A DNA stretch of 64,000 nt from Streptococcus porci DSM 23759 (GCF_000423765.1 NZ_AUIP01000012.1:36041-100040); one strand, 5' to 3'. Positions 26,713-35,877 are shown, counted from the first letter of the stretch. Numbers and translations: made by a program. Notes: generated from the letters alone by a model not told the origin.

Positions 26713-29460
26713 CTATAGAGAAAGTATGTGTACTTCCTCAAGATTATTCTGTAATTCAATCCGTTTTGAACCAAGTACAAGCTGTCCTCGAGTATTGCAT
26801 GGTAATGTTGTCTTGACAATTACCTGATTTCCTTGTTTTTCCCAAGCTATAGAAATTCGCCCATATGGACTGTCATAGTGTCCATAAACCTGATTAAATG
26901 GTGCATCAAAGTCAGGCGAAATTTCAATTTCCTGGAAACCTGGACTGGTTTGTTTTAATCCTAAAGCCTCTTTGTAAAGGAAATCGCCCACACACCCAAA
27001 AGCATAGTGGTTAAAGGAAACAGGATTGATTTGCCCGTCTGGTCGAATGGCATCCCAATTTTCCCATAGACTTGTCGCTCCTTGATTGACCTCATAAAGC
27101 CAAGAAGGACATTTTTCCTGAAGTACCAAGGTCCAGGCAGTATCTGCATAACCATTGGCCTTCAAAACTTCTAACAACAGTGGAGTAGCCATGAAGCCGG
27201 TATCCAGACGGTAATCATTTTCAGCTATCAGTTGATTGAGACGATTGGCAAAGCGGACAGCATCAACCTCTGGAACCATTTGATGAGCTAGGGCCAACAC
27301 ATAATTCCCTTGAATTTCCTGCTCTAAGAGTCCGTTTTCTTTAACAAAGATAGCTTGAAAGGCCTGACGGACGTCGGTAGCAAACTGACGAGCATCTTCA
27401 GCAAGGTTTGTATCACCAAGAATCTCAGCAATACTTACCAACTTATCCGCCCCTGCAGCAACCAGACAGGTTCCCACTACGTTCATGGTTAGGAAGGAAG
27501 ACATGGGGCCGTCTGTAAATCCTGCTTCGTTAACAACGGAGGGAATAATCCAATCTCCAAAATGAAAACCAGTATTGATGACATGCTGCTGATGTTTCAA
27601 GTCAGTCTCTGATAGGTCATCTGCAGAAACTCCATAAGGTAATTCAGCGACCATTTGTTTAACTGCTGAAAACCACTTTTTCATAGCATCAAGATTCTCA
27701 GTTATGACTGTAGAATCGTTATAGACAGTATGCAAGGTTAGAGGTAGGTCATAGATAACATCTGCCCAGCCCAGTGAACCTGCAAAAGATTGCTGGATAT
27801 AATTTTTAATCTGAGGAACTGTATGGATAATATGTCCATTCTCTCTTTGCTCTGCGCGAATACTCTTGAGCCAGTCATCATAAAAAGCAAACATGTCTTG
27901 GTTGAAAAGGGCTGTCTTAGCATAGACAAGGACATCCCCAGTCCAGCCTGCCTTTTCTCGTGTAGGGCAATCTGTTGGAATATCGATATTATTACTCCAC
28001 TGACTCCACTGGATATTTTTTTGTAGACGATTGATTTTAAGGTTATCCGTTTCAAAACTTCCGGTTTCAACGTTGGAAGAACTAATGGCTAAAGCTGTGA
28101 AGTCTTCTTTTTTCCAGTCGATATTTCCAGTAAGTCTCAGGTACCTAAATCCATGATAGGTAAATTGAGGCTGGAAAATTTCTTCTTGACGACCAGCACA
28201 GATATACTCATCCATTTGGCCTCTGTGGTCACCGGTGAAAGGATAATAAAAATTCCCTTCCTTATCCAAAGTTTCACCGTGCTCAAAACGAAGCTCCTGA
28301 CCTTCCTGAGTATTTTGCAATCTCACATGTAACTGACCTGCTAAATTTTGTCCAAAATCAACAAGGGTATCGCCATTAGGAGCCAGCCAGATTTTTTCAG
28401 CCTTTACTTCTCTGATAACGGAAACATATGGAGATAATTGAGCTTCCAAGTTTTCTAGAGAGTAGCTTGCCAATTCTACTAGCTTCCATTCATCTGCCTG
28501 ATAGTTAGGTAGATGAATGGCCAGATTTTCTAATCTAGCATCAACCTTTTGCCCCAGGAATAAATCTGCATGTCGTACGGGTCCATTATAACTATAAGTC
28601 CATGACTCATCTGTTTTCACAAGTACCTCCTGGCCCAACTCATCTACAATCTGAATTTGGCCCAATAAGCCAAGTACATCACCATACTCACGTCCCCGAC
28701 CCAATGCGATTTTTCCCTTGTACCACCCGTCAGCCACTGTAACCACAAGGACATTATCACCTTTCACTAAGTAATCCTTAATATCGTAGACTTGGTAACG
28801 TAATCGTTTGTCGTAAGTAGTAAAACCAGGTGTTAGTAGGGCGTGGCTGACTTTTTTGCCATTGATTTTCAGTTCATAAATCCCGTGACTGGTCATAAAA
28901 ACTTTTGCTTGTTGTACTGTTTGCTCCAAAGTAAAGACCTTACGAAATTGGACTGCAGGGTCATAGGGGCTTAGCGGAAATTGAGACATGAGCTCTTCAT
29001 CTGTTTTAAAATCGCTCATATCCCCAGTCATGATTTTTGGTAATAAGGCCAGCCATTCAGCCGTAGCTTCTGCTATAGCATCAACTGCTGGTTGTGGCAA
29101 AGGAGCAGGCTCAATCCATTTGGCTTGCCAATCAGCTATCTGTAGTAAGCCAGTTTCAAAATAGAAATCATCGCAGGTCACGGTCATTCCGTTCGTAAAC
29201 CACAGTTCCAGTTTGATTTGATAACGATGATTAGACTGTAAGCTTTCTGAGGCCTTCATCTGTGCCATATTTTTCTGGCTAAGTATTCGTCCAGAATCCC
29301 AAAGAACACTCCCATCTTCGTTTACTACAGTAAGCTGATAAGCCTCCTGAAGTAAGTTTGGCAAATCTGAGGCTAGTTTCCAAGAAAAACGTGGATTTCC
29401 TTTGGTTACAGCTATTGGATTTTCTATATACTCCGTATAAAGTTTACTGACTGTAATCAT
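26713..29460 (-). CDS. GH78 alpha-L-rhamnosidase, module C
   Basis: A 915-residue cytoplasmic rhamnosidase, a typical full-length GH78 enzyme. An N-terminal beta-sandwich (about 1-110) is followed by the carbohydrate-binding-like domain (about 165-310, TSHGIYELKINGKKVS, GWYKGKIALGRG). A linker sandwich contains LVDFGQNLAGQLHV (about 362-375). The catalytic (alpha/alpha)6 barrel starts near 470, with DIPTDCPTREKAGWTGD (about 492-508) holding the conserved acids. The barrel ends with SFNHYAFGCVGDFLY before the C-terminal sandwich (about 830-915). It is the first gene of the module C operon, divergent from the AraC gene at 29572. Confidence 0.94.
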   Translation of the reverse strand: MITVSKLYTEYIENPIAVTKGNPRFSWKLASDLPNLLQEAYQLTVVNEDGSVLWDSGRILSQKNMAQMKASESLQSNHRYQIKLELWFTNGMTVTCDDFYFETGLLQIADWQAKWIEPAPLPQPAVDAIAEATAEWLALLPKIMTGDMSDFKTDEELMSQFPLSPYDPAVQFRKVFTLEQTVQQAKVFMTSHGIYELKINGKKVSHALLTPGFTTYDKRLRYQVYDIKDYLVKGDNVLVVTVADGWYKGKIALGRGREYGDVLGLLGQIQIVDELGQEVLVKTDESWTYSYNGPVRHADLFLGQKVDARLENLAIHLPNYQADEWKLVELASYSLENLEAQLSPYVSVIREVKAEKIWLAPNGDTLVDFGQNLAGQLHVRLQNTQEGQELRFEHGETLDKEGNFYYPFTGDHRGQMDEYICAGRQEEIFQPQFTYHGFRYLRLTGNIDWKKEDFTALAISSSNVETGSFETDNLKINRLQKNIQWSQWSNNIDIPTDCPTREKAGWTGDVLVYAKTALFNQDMFAFYDDWLKSIRAEQRENGHIIHTVPQIKNYIQQSFAGSLGWADVIYDLPLTLHTVYNDSTVITENLDAMKKWFSAVKQMVAELPYGVSADDLSETDLKHQQHVINTGFHFGDWIIPSVVNEAGFTDGPMSSFLTMNVVGTCLVAAGADKLVSIAEILGDTNLAEDARQFATDVRQAFQAIFVKENGLLEQEIQGNYVLALAHQMVPEVDAVRFANRLNQLIAENDYRLDTGFMATPLLLEVLKANGYADTAWTLVLQEKCPSWLYEVNQGATSLWENWDAIRPDGQINPVSFNHYAFGCVGDFLYKEALGLKQTSPGFQEIEISPDFDAPFNQVYGHYDSPYGRISIAWEKQGNQVIVKTTLPCNTRGQLVLGSKRIELQNNLEEVHILSL

Positions 29461-29571
29461 TCTCTCTTCCTTTCTTTCATCAAGGGTGTCACTTGAAACG
29501 TTTTTTTTGATTATATCTATTTTCTTCTCAATAATATTGTATAATTCAACTTTTTTATGTAAAATACAATT
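29461..29571. promoter_or_regulatory. Module C divergent promoter region
   Basis: The plus strand has TATAAT about 20 bases before the regulator ATG. The minus strand has TATAAT about 50 bases before the rhamnosidase ATG. Neither has a good -35, as expected for activator-dependent promoters. TTGAAACG followed by a T run lies between, similar to the TTGAAAACG half-site of the rhaB/rhaR region. Confidence 0.4.
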
Positions 29572-30747
29572 ATGATTGATGTATTAAACTATTGTAATTC
29601 TTTTTACCATGCCCACTATATCCCTGTTTCCTATTTTGATACTGAGAAACATTTAGTAGTCTGCTTTCCAGATCAGTTAGGTTGTTTAGGTAAACTACTT
29701 GACCGATTTGAAGAAACGGATGAAGTAGGTATCTTCTACGCAACTGGTTTTTCTATTTTTTACAAGATTGAACTTGGAAATGAAAATGGAAGCCTTGTTT
29801 TTGGTCCTTTCTGCACTAGCAAGCCTAATCAGCAAGAAATGAAAGACTTCCTAGATTGCTTTGCTATTTCCCAAGAAAATACCATGCTGATGGAACAAAG
29901 TGTACGGCAAATTCCGATAACTTCTATCAACCAGAGTCTCTTTATCTTAGATCAGGCCTATACTGCCGTGAAGCAGGAGCAAATCAATATTTTTGAGCGC
30001 TTTGGCTTTGTTCATCCAAGCCAGCAGAGCATTCAGGAGGATTTAACTGACCAGCTCTACGATGCCAAGGAAGAGGCACGCCACCACAACACCTACTATT
30101 TTGAAAAGCGGTTAATTCAGGCGGTGAAGACTGGCAATGTCCAGAAACTCCATGAGTTATTGGTCTACCAGGACCAGGCCTATCACGCTGGTCAGTTGTC
30201 TGACAATCTTCTGAGGCAGTTGAAAAATATCTTCATTATTGCGATTACCCAAACCGTTCGTGCGGCTATTGAGGGAGGGCTATCTATTGAAAAAGCCTAT
30301 CAGCTCAGTGATATCTATATCAATAAGTGCGAGCATATGACAGATGAGGCTAGTATTTACGGTCTTAGCTACACCATGTATATGGATTTTGTACAACGGG
30401 TAGCAGATTGCAAGATTCAGTCTCGTCTGAGCCAGCCAGTTCAGCAGGCCCTTAACTATATTCAGACCCATACCAATCTACCTCTGACTGTTCAAATGGT
30501 GGCAGACCATGTTGGTTTCAGCTACTCCTTCTTCAGTAAGCAATTCAAACAGGAAACTGAGAAGACGATTAACGAGGCTATTCTAGAAGCTAAAATGGAA
30601 GAAGCCATGGAACTGCTGGCATTTACCGATAAGCCTATCAGCCATATTAGTACCTATTTGGCCTTCTCCAGTCAATCCTACTTTCAAAACCAGTTCAAAA
30701 AGTTTACTGGACAAACTCCACTCCATTATCGGAAGGATAAAAGATAA
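29572..30747 (+). CDS. AraC-type regulator of module C
   Basis: A 391-residue regulator, paralogous in layout to the one at 17594: N-terminal sensor (about 1-130, with GSLVFGPFCTSKP), helical middle (about 165-280, TVRAAIEGGLSIEKAYQLSD) and AraC double helix-turn-helix (about 285-388, TVQMVADHVGFSYSFFSKQF and PISHISTYLAFSSQSYFQNQF). It is transcribed away from GH78, GH3 and the LacS-type transporter and is their likely activator. A strong terminator follows. Confidence 0.86.
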   Translation: MIDVLNYCNSFYHAHYIPVSYFDTEKHLVVCFPDQLGCLGKLLDRFEETDEVGIFYATGFSIFYKIELGNENGSLVFGPFCTSKPNQQEMKDFLDCFAISQENTMLMEQSVRQIPITSINQSLFILDQAYTAVKQEQINIFERFGFVHPSQQSIQEDLTDQLYDAKEEARHHNTYYFEKRLIQAVKTGNVQKLHELLVYQDQAYHAGQLSDNLLRQLKNIFIIAITQTVRAAIEGGLSIEKAYQLSDIYINKCEHMTDEASIYGLSYTMYMDFVQRVADCKIQSRLSQPVQQALNYIQTHTNLPLTVQMVADHVGFSYSFFSKQFKQETEKTINEAILEAKMEEAMELLAFTDKPISHISTYLAFSSQSYFQNQFKKFTGQTPLHYRKDKR

Positions 30748-30750
30748 GGG

Positions 30751-30778
30751 AGGAAGGTGCTCAAGTACCTTCCTTTTA
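30751..30778 (+). terminator. Terminator after the module C regulator
   Basis: Stem AGGAAGGT / ACCTTCCT with an 8-base loop, followed by TTTTA. Confidence 0.8.
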
Positions 30779-31075
30779 CTCCGCCCTCATTTCAACCATT
30801 TCTTTGTTCTGGGACTCGAGTGACAACTTGACTGAATCGTGAATAGCTCCCACAATGTCGTCCTCTTCTACACCTAAAATGGTCGCTCCCTGGGATTTAT
30901 CGATATATAGCTGACTGCACTGCAAGTCAGCAAAGCGAACCACATCTAATCCACCCTAGTGGCCATCTTTTTTCTGGGCATTCATAATTTGCTTACCGAC
31001 TTGAGCATAGGCCCACTTGGGAATGGAAATAATCTTCTTGCCCGGCGTTCTCATGGCATAATGGAAGTGACCTAA
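30779..31075 (-). pseudogene. Degenerate reading frame of unknown function
   Basis: The minus strand reads MRTPGKKIISIPKWAYAQVG ... NAQKKDGH, then a stop codon at about 30957. It continues in the same frame as GGLDVVRFADLQCSQLYIDK ... GATILGVEEDDIVGAIHDSV to a stop near 30779. Continuous protein-like composition on both sides of a single stop suggests a broken gene or the end of one. The family was not recognised. It separates the sugar cargo from the transfer region and may be a remnant of what the cargo replaced. Confidence 0.4.
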
Positions 31076-31132
31076 CTTTTTTATCTTCCAACTTGTAAAA
31101 TTTATGATGTGTTAAACAATTTTAATGAATTT

Positions 31133-31256
31133 TATGATACAATGATATATATCAGCTTACCGCTCTACAACTTTGAACTCTTGTAGCAAGCACAGTAAGT
31201 GGGTACCCACTTACGATAAAATTAACGAAGCAGACGCCTTTGGCTCTGCTTTTTTC
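31133..31256 (+). ncRNA. Candidate small RNA upstream of mobC
   Basis: An extended -10 element TATGATACAAT (31133-31143) is followed by a stem CTACAA/TTGTAG (31165-31186), the perfect 20-bp palindrome at 31195-31214 (arms GTAAGTGGGT) and an intrinsic terminator (GCAGA-c-GCC/GGC-TCTGC, 31230-31249, then T6). The predicted transcript is about 107 nt and ends before mobC. It could be a small regulatory RNA, an attenuator for the mob genes, or part of the oriT fold. No known RNA family is recognised. Confidence 0.5.
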
Positions 31257-31261
31257 GTTAT

Positions 31262-31311
31262 ATTTTACTTGTTAGGGAGAACCCTAAGACCCCGATAGGA
31301 AGGAATAGACA
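31262..31311 (+). other. Probable origin of transfer (oriT)
   Basis: Immediately upstream of mobC is the inverted repeat TTAGGG-AGAA-CCCTAA (31272-31287), followed by GACCCCGATAGG. A short hairpin next to a C-rich nick-type sequence just before the relaxosome genes is the usual oriT arrangement for MOBP relaxases. The nick position is not known. The 20-bp palindrome at 31195 may also belong to it. Confidence 0.5.
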
Positions 31312-31665
31312 ATGGAAAAACGTACTAGACCAAACCAATTAAAAATTCGACTTTCGGATAAAGAACTTGCTCAAGTGCGACAAAAATATGGACAATCTCG
31401 GTCAAAATCAATGCGACATTTCGTCCTCAAGTGTATCCTTGAAACATCGATTTATGAAGTCGATATGCAACCATTTAGAGAGTTACAACATCTCCTTTCC
31501 AAGACCTCCACTAATGTCAACCAAATTGCCAAGAAGGTCAATACTTACTCCCTTGTTTATAAAGAGGATATTATGACGATTCAAAACGAAATACATCGTT
31601 TGAGTAAGGAACTCAATAAACTACAAAACATACTCTACAACAGAACAAATCAGGGGGATATTTGA
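31312..31665 (+). CDS. mobC: MobC-like relaxosome accessory protein
   Basis: A 117-residue protein. The N-terminal part (about 8-50, NQLKIRLSDKELAQVRQKYG) is a ribbon-helix-helix-like DNA-binding segment. The C-terminal half contains LLSKTSTNVNQIAKKVNTYS, the hallmark of MobC-family mobilisation proteins that open the strands at oriT for the relaxase. It is encoded directly before the relaxase (1 base apart) and directly after the putative oriT. The tail is a short coiled coil (NEIHRLSKELNKLQNIL). Confidence 0.87.
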   Translation: MEKRTRPNQLKIRLSDKELAQVRQKYGQSRSKSMRHFVLKCILETSIYEVDMQPFRELQHLLSKTSTNVNQIAKKVNTYSLVYKEDIMTIQNEIHRLSKELNKLQNILYNRTNQGDI

Positions 31666-31666
31666 T

Positions 31667-32962
31667 ATGGCTGTTACTAAAATTCACCCCATTAAATCTA
31701 CTCTGCATTTTGCAATAGACTACATCCTTGAGAAGAAAAAAACAGATGATCAAACGCTCATTTCGACACACATGTGTTTCCCTACCACTGCTCATTTACA
31801 ATTCTTACAAACTCGAAAAGAGAATAAAGTAAATGGAACGGTACTAGCTCGACACCTGATCCAATCCTTCTTACCAGGTGAAGTTGACCAAGAAACTGCC
31901 CATAAAATTGGATTAGAACTCTGTAAAAATATATTGAAAGATGAGTATGAATTTGTACTTACTACTCATATTGACAAAGGCCATATTCATAATCATATTA
32001 TTTTTAATAATGTCAATTTTGAAACTGGGAAATGCTATCAAAGCAATAAACGGACCTATCATCAAATACGGTCTACTAGTGATCGCTTATGCAAAAAATA
32101 CAAATTGTCAATTATTGATGAACATTATCAAACTTATCGCAAGAAATACAAAACCAGGGGAAAATCCCATTATGAGTGGGAACAAAGCCAAAATGGTAAA
32201 GGTTGGAAGTCATATTTACAATTTCTTATCGACCTAAATGTTTCACGTTCGAACTCATGGGACGACTTTCTTGACCGTATGAAGAAATCAAAATGCGAAG
32301 TCAAATTTGGAAAACACATTGCCTTCAAATGTAAAAATGCTTCTAGATTCACACGCTCTAAAACAATTGGATCCGACTATACTGAGGAGAGATTGAAAAA
32401 AAGAATTGAGAATAATCCGCCTCAACAACTTATTGATACAAGTAAGATTAATGATAAAAAAGGATTGGAATTTTGGGCGAGAAAACACAACTTAAAATCC
32501 ATGGCACAAGGTCTAGTTGAACTGAGAAACCTAGGTATTCAAACAAAAAATGATTTAGAACTTGCCATCGAATCTATTGCTGATAAACAAATCTCGATTC
32601 AAGATGAAGTTAAGCAAATTGATAAAGAAATGACGGAACTTGGTAAGATAATGGAAAATCTTCACGTCATACAGAAGAATAGACTCATTTATCATCATTA
32701 TCAGAAGCAACCAAATAATCGCCAGTTCTTAAAAGAATATCAGAAAGAAATTACTGCCTACAAAATGGCCAAACAAGACCTTTCACTCAATAATAAATCA
32801 GCCAATCCAAAAGACATATTATCCCAGTTAGAACATTTGCAAGAAAAAAAGAATACCCTTATGACAGAGTATTCTCAAATAAAATTTCAATTCAACAAAC
32901 TATATCAGCACAAGAAAAATATTGACTATTACTTTGAAACTGAACAAAATCGCAATATTTAA
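31667..32962 (+). CDS. MOBP-type relaxase (VirD2-like)
   Basis: Nicks oriT and pilots the single strand into the recipient. The 431-residue protein carries the relaxase domain in its first 200 residues. The metal-binding triad is in THIDKGHIHNHIIFNNVN (His101, His107 and His109 approximately). The basic region 150-260 and a coiled-coil C-terminus (about 300-425, with QIDKEMTELGKIMENL and LEHLQEKKNTLM) probably contact VirD4 and DNA. The start follows mobC by one base with GGGGGATATT as ribosome site. It is the only relaxase gene in the element. Confidence 0.9.
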   Translation: MAVTKIHPIKSTLHFAIDYILEKKKTDDQTLISTHMCFPTTAHLQFLQTRKENKVNGTVLARHLIQSFLPGEVDQETAHKIGLELCKNILKDEYEFVLTTHIDKGHIHNHIIFNNVNFETGKCYQSNKRTYHQIRSTSDRLCKKYKLSIIDEHYQTYRKKYKTRGKSHYEWEQSQNGKGWKSYLQFLIDLNVSRSNSWDDFLDRMKKSKCEVKFGKHIAFKCKNASRFTRSKTIGSDYTEERLKKRIENNPPQQLIDTSKINDKKGLEFWARKHNLKSMAQGLVELRNLGIQTKNDLELAIESIADKQISIQDEVKQIDKEMTELGKIMENLHVIQKNRLIYHHYQKQPNNRQFLKEYQKEITAYKMAKQDLSLNNKSANPKDILSQLEHLQEKKNTLMTEYSQIKFQFNKLYQHKKNIDYYFETEQNRNI

Positions 32963-32964
32963 GA

Positions 32965-33462
32965 TTATTCACCAGCTAGATAATCCATCCGCTTCTTCCA
33001 TACAGGTATAGAAACAAAGAAGAATAGTATATAGTAAAATACATCATTAGCAAGGTCATTATTCAAAAACTGTAACCGATAGGTTGCTTCAATGTTTGAA
33101 TTAAAGATTGATAGCAGGGAAGTTATGAAATCAGTTGCCAAACAAATACCTATCCCTACACCAAAATATACTATGACGAAATTGATAATCTTACTTACCT
33201 TTGGCAAGTAAATGGTCAACAACAACATTAGAAAACTATAGACCACGATTGAAGCCAATCCAAACAAAACATCCCAAAAATAAGTCATATTTCCGCTAGA
33301 AAGTTTACTAGATACTGGTCCGTGTAAAAGATAAATTGTATAAATAAATACCGCAACGAAATCAATTGCAAAACAAGTAAGCTTAACAGAAGTCTTTGCA
33401 AAGAAAAAGAAAAGACAAATTGCTGCAACAATAATTAGCCCATATAAACTCAACAAAATCAT
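32965..33462 (-). CDS. Integral membrane protein of unknown function
   Basis: A 165-residue protein with about five hydrophobic segments (roughly 3-22, 28-47, 60-83, 88-112, 136-155) and little soluble sequence. It ends KKRMDYLAGE. No family was recognised. It is convergent with the relaxase (stops 2 bases apart) and divergent from the LexA-like repressor. A role in exclusion or in controlling the transfer apparatus is conceivable, but nothing in the sequence shows it. Confidence 0.7.
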   Translation of the reverse strand: MILLSLYGLIIVAAICLFFFFAKTSVKLTCFAIDFVAVFIYTIYLLHGPVSSKLSSGNMTYFWDVLFGLASIVVYSFLMLLLTIYLPKVSKIINFVIVYFGVGIGICLATDFITSLLSIFNSNIEATYRLQFLNNDLANDVFYYILFFFVSIPVWKKRMDYLAGE

Positions 33463-33558
33463 AACAGTATCACTCCTTTCGCACTTCTAGTTTACTGCAT
33501 TTCTCATAATTTGTCCGCTCATTATATGGAGTTGTTGAATTATTTTTTTAACTAATAC

Positions 33559-33606
33559 TTGTCAAAATTCAAAAAATATTTTATACTTTGTGTAAGTTTA
33601 TAAACT
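33559..33606 (+). promoter_or_regulatory. Promoter and operator of the SOS cassette
   Basis: TTGTCA (33559-33564), a 17-base spacer and TATACT (33582-33587) form a near-consensus promoter. The perfect palindrome AGTTTATAAACT (33595-33606) lies just downstream of the start point, ideally placed as the operator of the LexA-like repressor encoded next. Confidence 0.75.
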
Positions 33607-33625
33607 GACAACGGAAGGAGTAAAC

Positions 33626-34318
33626 ATGTTCTCTCCAAAAAAATTAAAAGAAAAAAGAACAGAATTAGGATTCTCACAAGCTGAAATAGCACGAAAACTG
33701 AATATTAGTCGCATGTCTTTTAGTGCCTGGGAAAGCGGAAAAACCAAACCAAATCAAAAGAATCTTGCCATACTTGCTGATATTTTCGACGTAGAGGAAT
33801 CATTTTTTGAATCTGAATATACTATCGTTCAAAACTATCTTCTACTCACAGAAGAAAATAAATTAGCTGCCGAGGATTATGTTGAACAACTGTTAGCATC
33901 TCAATCCATTGCTGAAAATGTTGTGTCACTGTTCTCCTATCAGGTGCTTTCTGAAATTCAATTATCTGCCGGACCAGGTGAAAGTTTCTTTGATGAGTAT
34001 GAAACAGAAACTGTTTATTCAGAAGATGAATATTCAGGGTTTGATATAGCGACTTGGATTTCAGGTAACTCAATGGAACCTGTTTACAAAGACGGAGAGG
34101 TTGCGTTGATTCGAGCTACTGGATTTGATTATGATGGGGCTGTCTATGCATTAAACTGGAATGGAGCTCTCTACATCAAGAAACTCTATCGTGAAGAAGA
34201 CGGCTTTAGAATGGTTTCTATCAATCCAGATGTTGCCGAGAAATTTATCCCCTTTGAAGATGAAATCAGAATTGTTGGCAAGGTTGTAGGGCACTTCATG
34301 CCTGTGATTGGAGGGTAG
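33626..34318 (+). CDS. LexA/HdiR-like self-cleaving repressor (XRE-S24)
   Basis: A 230-residue repressor. Residues 1-60 are an XRE helix-turn-helix (FSQAEIARKLNISRMSFSAWESGKT). Residues about 110-228 are an S24 peptidase domain, with an Ala115-Gly116 cleavage site in QLSAGPGE, nucleophile Ser149 in ISGNSMEP and general-base Lys185 or Lys186 in LYIKKLY. DNA damage should trigger RecA-assisted self-cleavage and derepress the downstream polymerase genes, as known for HdiR-like repressors of streptococci. It heads a rightward operon with the Y-family polymerase. It may also link excision or transfer to DNA damage. Confidence 0.9.
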   Translation: MFSPKKLKEKRTELGFSQAEIARKLNISRMSFSAWESGKTKPNQKNLAILADIFDVEESFFESEYTIVQNYLLLTEENKLAAEDYVEQLLASQSIAENVVSLFSYQVLSEIQLSAGPGESFFDEYETETVYSEDEYSGFDIATWISGNSMEPVYKDGEVALIRATGFDYDGAVYALNWNGALYIKKLYREEDGFRMVSINPDVAEKFIPFEDEIRIVGKVVGHFMPVIGG

Positions 34319-34321
34319 GAG

Positions 34322-34456
34322 ATGTCAAAGTTTGTTAAAGAAATGATTTACCTCAAGGAAGACCGCATTATCTTATCTCTTGAAAAAAAAGAATACGACG
34401 TAACAGACCATCTGACAGAATTGGTCGATGAACTAGCAAAACTAAAAACAAGGTGA
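34322..34456 (+). CDS. Small SOS-cassette protein, 44 residues
   Basis: The ATG at 34322 follows the repressor stop by three bases (GGAGG inside the repressor end serves as ribosome site), and its TGA overlaps the GTG start of the polymerase gene. The product MSKFVKEMIYLKEDRIILSL... is acidic/basic mixed and ends ELVDELAKLKTR. The tight spacing on both sides argues that it is real. Short proteins of this kind commonly sit between HdiR-like and UmuC-like genes. The function is unknown. Confidence 0.7.
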   Translation: MSKFVKEMIYLKEDRIILSLEKKEYDVTDHLTELVDELAKLKTR

Positions 34457-35877
34457 ATAGTATGGGCTATATCGACTATTCAAAAGAACCACGTAGCGAT
34501 ATTGCTTTTGTTGATATGAAATCCTTCTACGCATCAATCGAATGTGTAGAGAGAGGACTTCACCCTCTCCATACTTCACTTTGTGTCATGAGTAGGGCTG
34601 ACAACTCTTCTGGTTTAATTTTAGCCTCTTCTCCAATGTTCAAAAAAGTCTTTGGTAAAGGAAATGTCGGTAGAGCCTACGACCTCCCCTTTGATGTTCA
34701 GACAAGAAAATTTAACTACTACCGTGCTAAAATCTCAGGATTGCCAACGGATGAAAAGTTTGTTTCCTTCATAGAAAATTGGGCCAAGCGTACATTTATA
34801 GTGCCACCCAGAATGGACTTGTACATTCAAAAAAATCTTGAAATACAAAAGGTATTTCAAAATTATGCAGATCCGACAGATATTCTGCCCTATTCTATTG
34901 ATGAAGGATTTATAGACTTAACTTCATCGCTAAATTATTTTGTTGAAGACAAATCTCTAAGTCGCAAAGATAAGTTAGATGTGGTTTCAGCAAAAATTCA
35001 ACACGATATTTGGGAAAAAACGGGTGTCTATTCAACTGTTGGAATGAGTAATGCCAATCCACTTCTAGCTAAGTTAGCACTTGATAATGAAGCTAAAACC
35101 ACTGCTACCATGCGTGCCAATTGGTCCTATGAAGATGTTGAAACAAAGGTCTGGAATATTCCAAAAATGACTGACTTTTGGGGAATAGGTTTACGAACAG
35201 AAAAACGACTAAACAAATTGGGAATCTACAGCATCAAAGAATTGGCCAACTGTGACCCTACTATCTTGAAAAAAGAATTTGGTGTAATTGGCGTGCAACA
35301 TTGGTTTCATGCTAATGGTATTGATGAAAGTAATGTCCATGAACCCTATCGACCGAAAGAGGTTGGGATTGGTAATTCACAAGTACTTCACAAAGACTAT
35401 ACACGTCAAAGCGATATAGAGCTTGTCCTACGTGAAATGGCAGAGCAAGTCGCGATTCGGCTACGCAGAAGACACAAAAAAGCAACCGTAGTTGCCATAA
35501 ATGTAGGCTATTCAAACTTCGAAAACAAGAAATCAATCAATGTTCAGAGAAAAATTAACCCCAATAATCGTACGCTTGTTTTTCAAGATGAAGTTGTTTC
35601 TCTCTTTCGTTCTAAGTACGATGGAGGGGCAGTTAGAAGCATTGCTGTAAGGTATGATGGATTGGTGGATGAAAACTTTGCTGTGATTTCACTTTTTGAT
35701 AATTTTGAAAAAAGCGAAAAAGAGGAAAAATTGGAGACAACCATTGATTCCATTCGTGATCGATTTGGATTTCTTGCTGTACAGAAAGCTAGTTCTTTAT
35801 TAGAAAATTCAAGGGCAATTGCTCGCAGTAGATTAGTCGGCGGACATTCCGCTGGAGGATTGGAGGGATTAAAATGA
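34453..35877 (+). CDS. Y-family DNA polymerase (UmuC/ImpB-like)
   Basis: A 474-residue error-prone translesion polymerase of the streptococcal UmuC type. The palm has DIAFVDMKSFYASIE (catalytic Asp near residue 22) and the metal pair in SIDEGFIDLT (about 151-160). The helix-hairpin-helix thumb follows (FWGIGLRTEKRLNKLGIYSI), then a little-finger domain to about 420. It is coexpressed with the LexA-like repressor. A related gene in Tn5252-type elements is reported to give UV resistance. The GTG at 34453 overlaps the preceding stop. An ATG at 34462 is an alternative. Confidence 0.92.
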   Translation: MNSMGYIDYSKEPRSDIAFVDMKSFYASIECVERGLHPLHTSLCVMSRADNSSGLILASSPMFKKVFGKGNVGRAYDLPFDVQTRKFNYYRAKISGLPTDEKFVSFIENWAKRTFIVPPRMDLYIQKNLEIQKVFQNYADPTDILPYSIDEGFIDLTSSLNYFVEDKSLSRKDKLDVVSAKIQHDIWEKTGVYSTVGMSNANPLLAKLALDNEAKTTATMRANWSYEDVETKVWNIPKMTDFWGIGLRTEKRLNKLGIYSIKELANCDPTILKKEFGVIGVQHWFHANGIDESNVHEPYRPKEVGIGNSQVLHKDYTRQSDIELVLREMAEQVAIRLRRRHKKATVVAINVGYSNFENKKSINVQRKINPNNRTLVFQDEVVSLFRSKYDGGAVRSIAVRYDGLVDENFAVISLFDNFEKSEKEEKLETTIDSIRDRFGFLAVQKASSLLENSRAIARSRLVGGHSAGGLEGLK

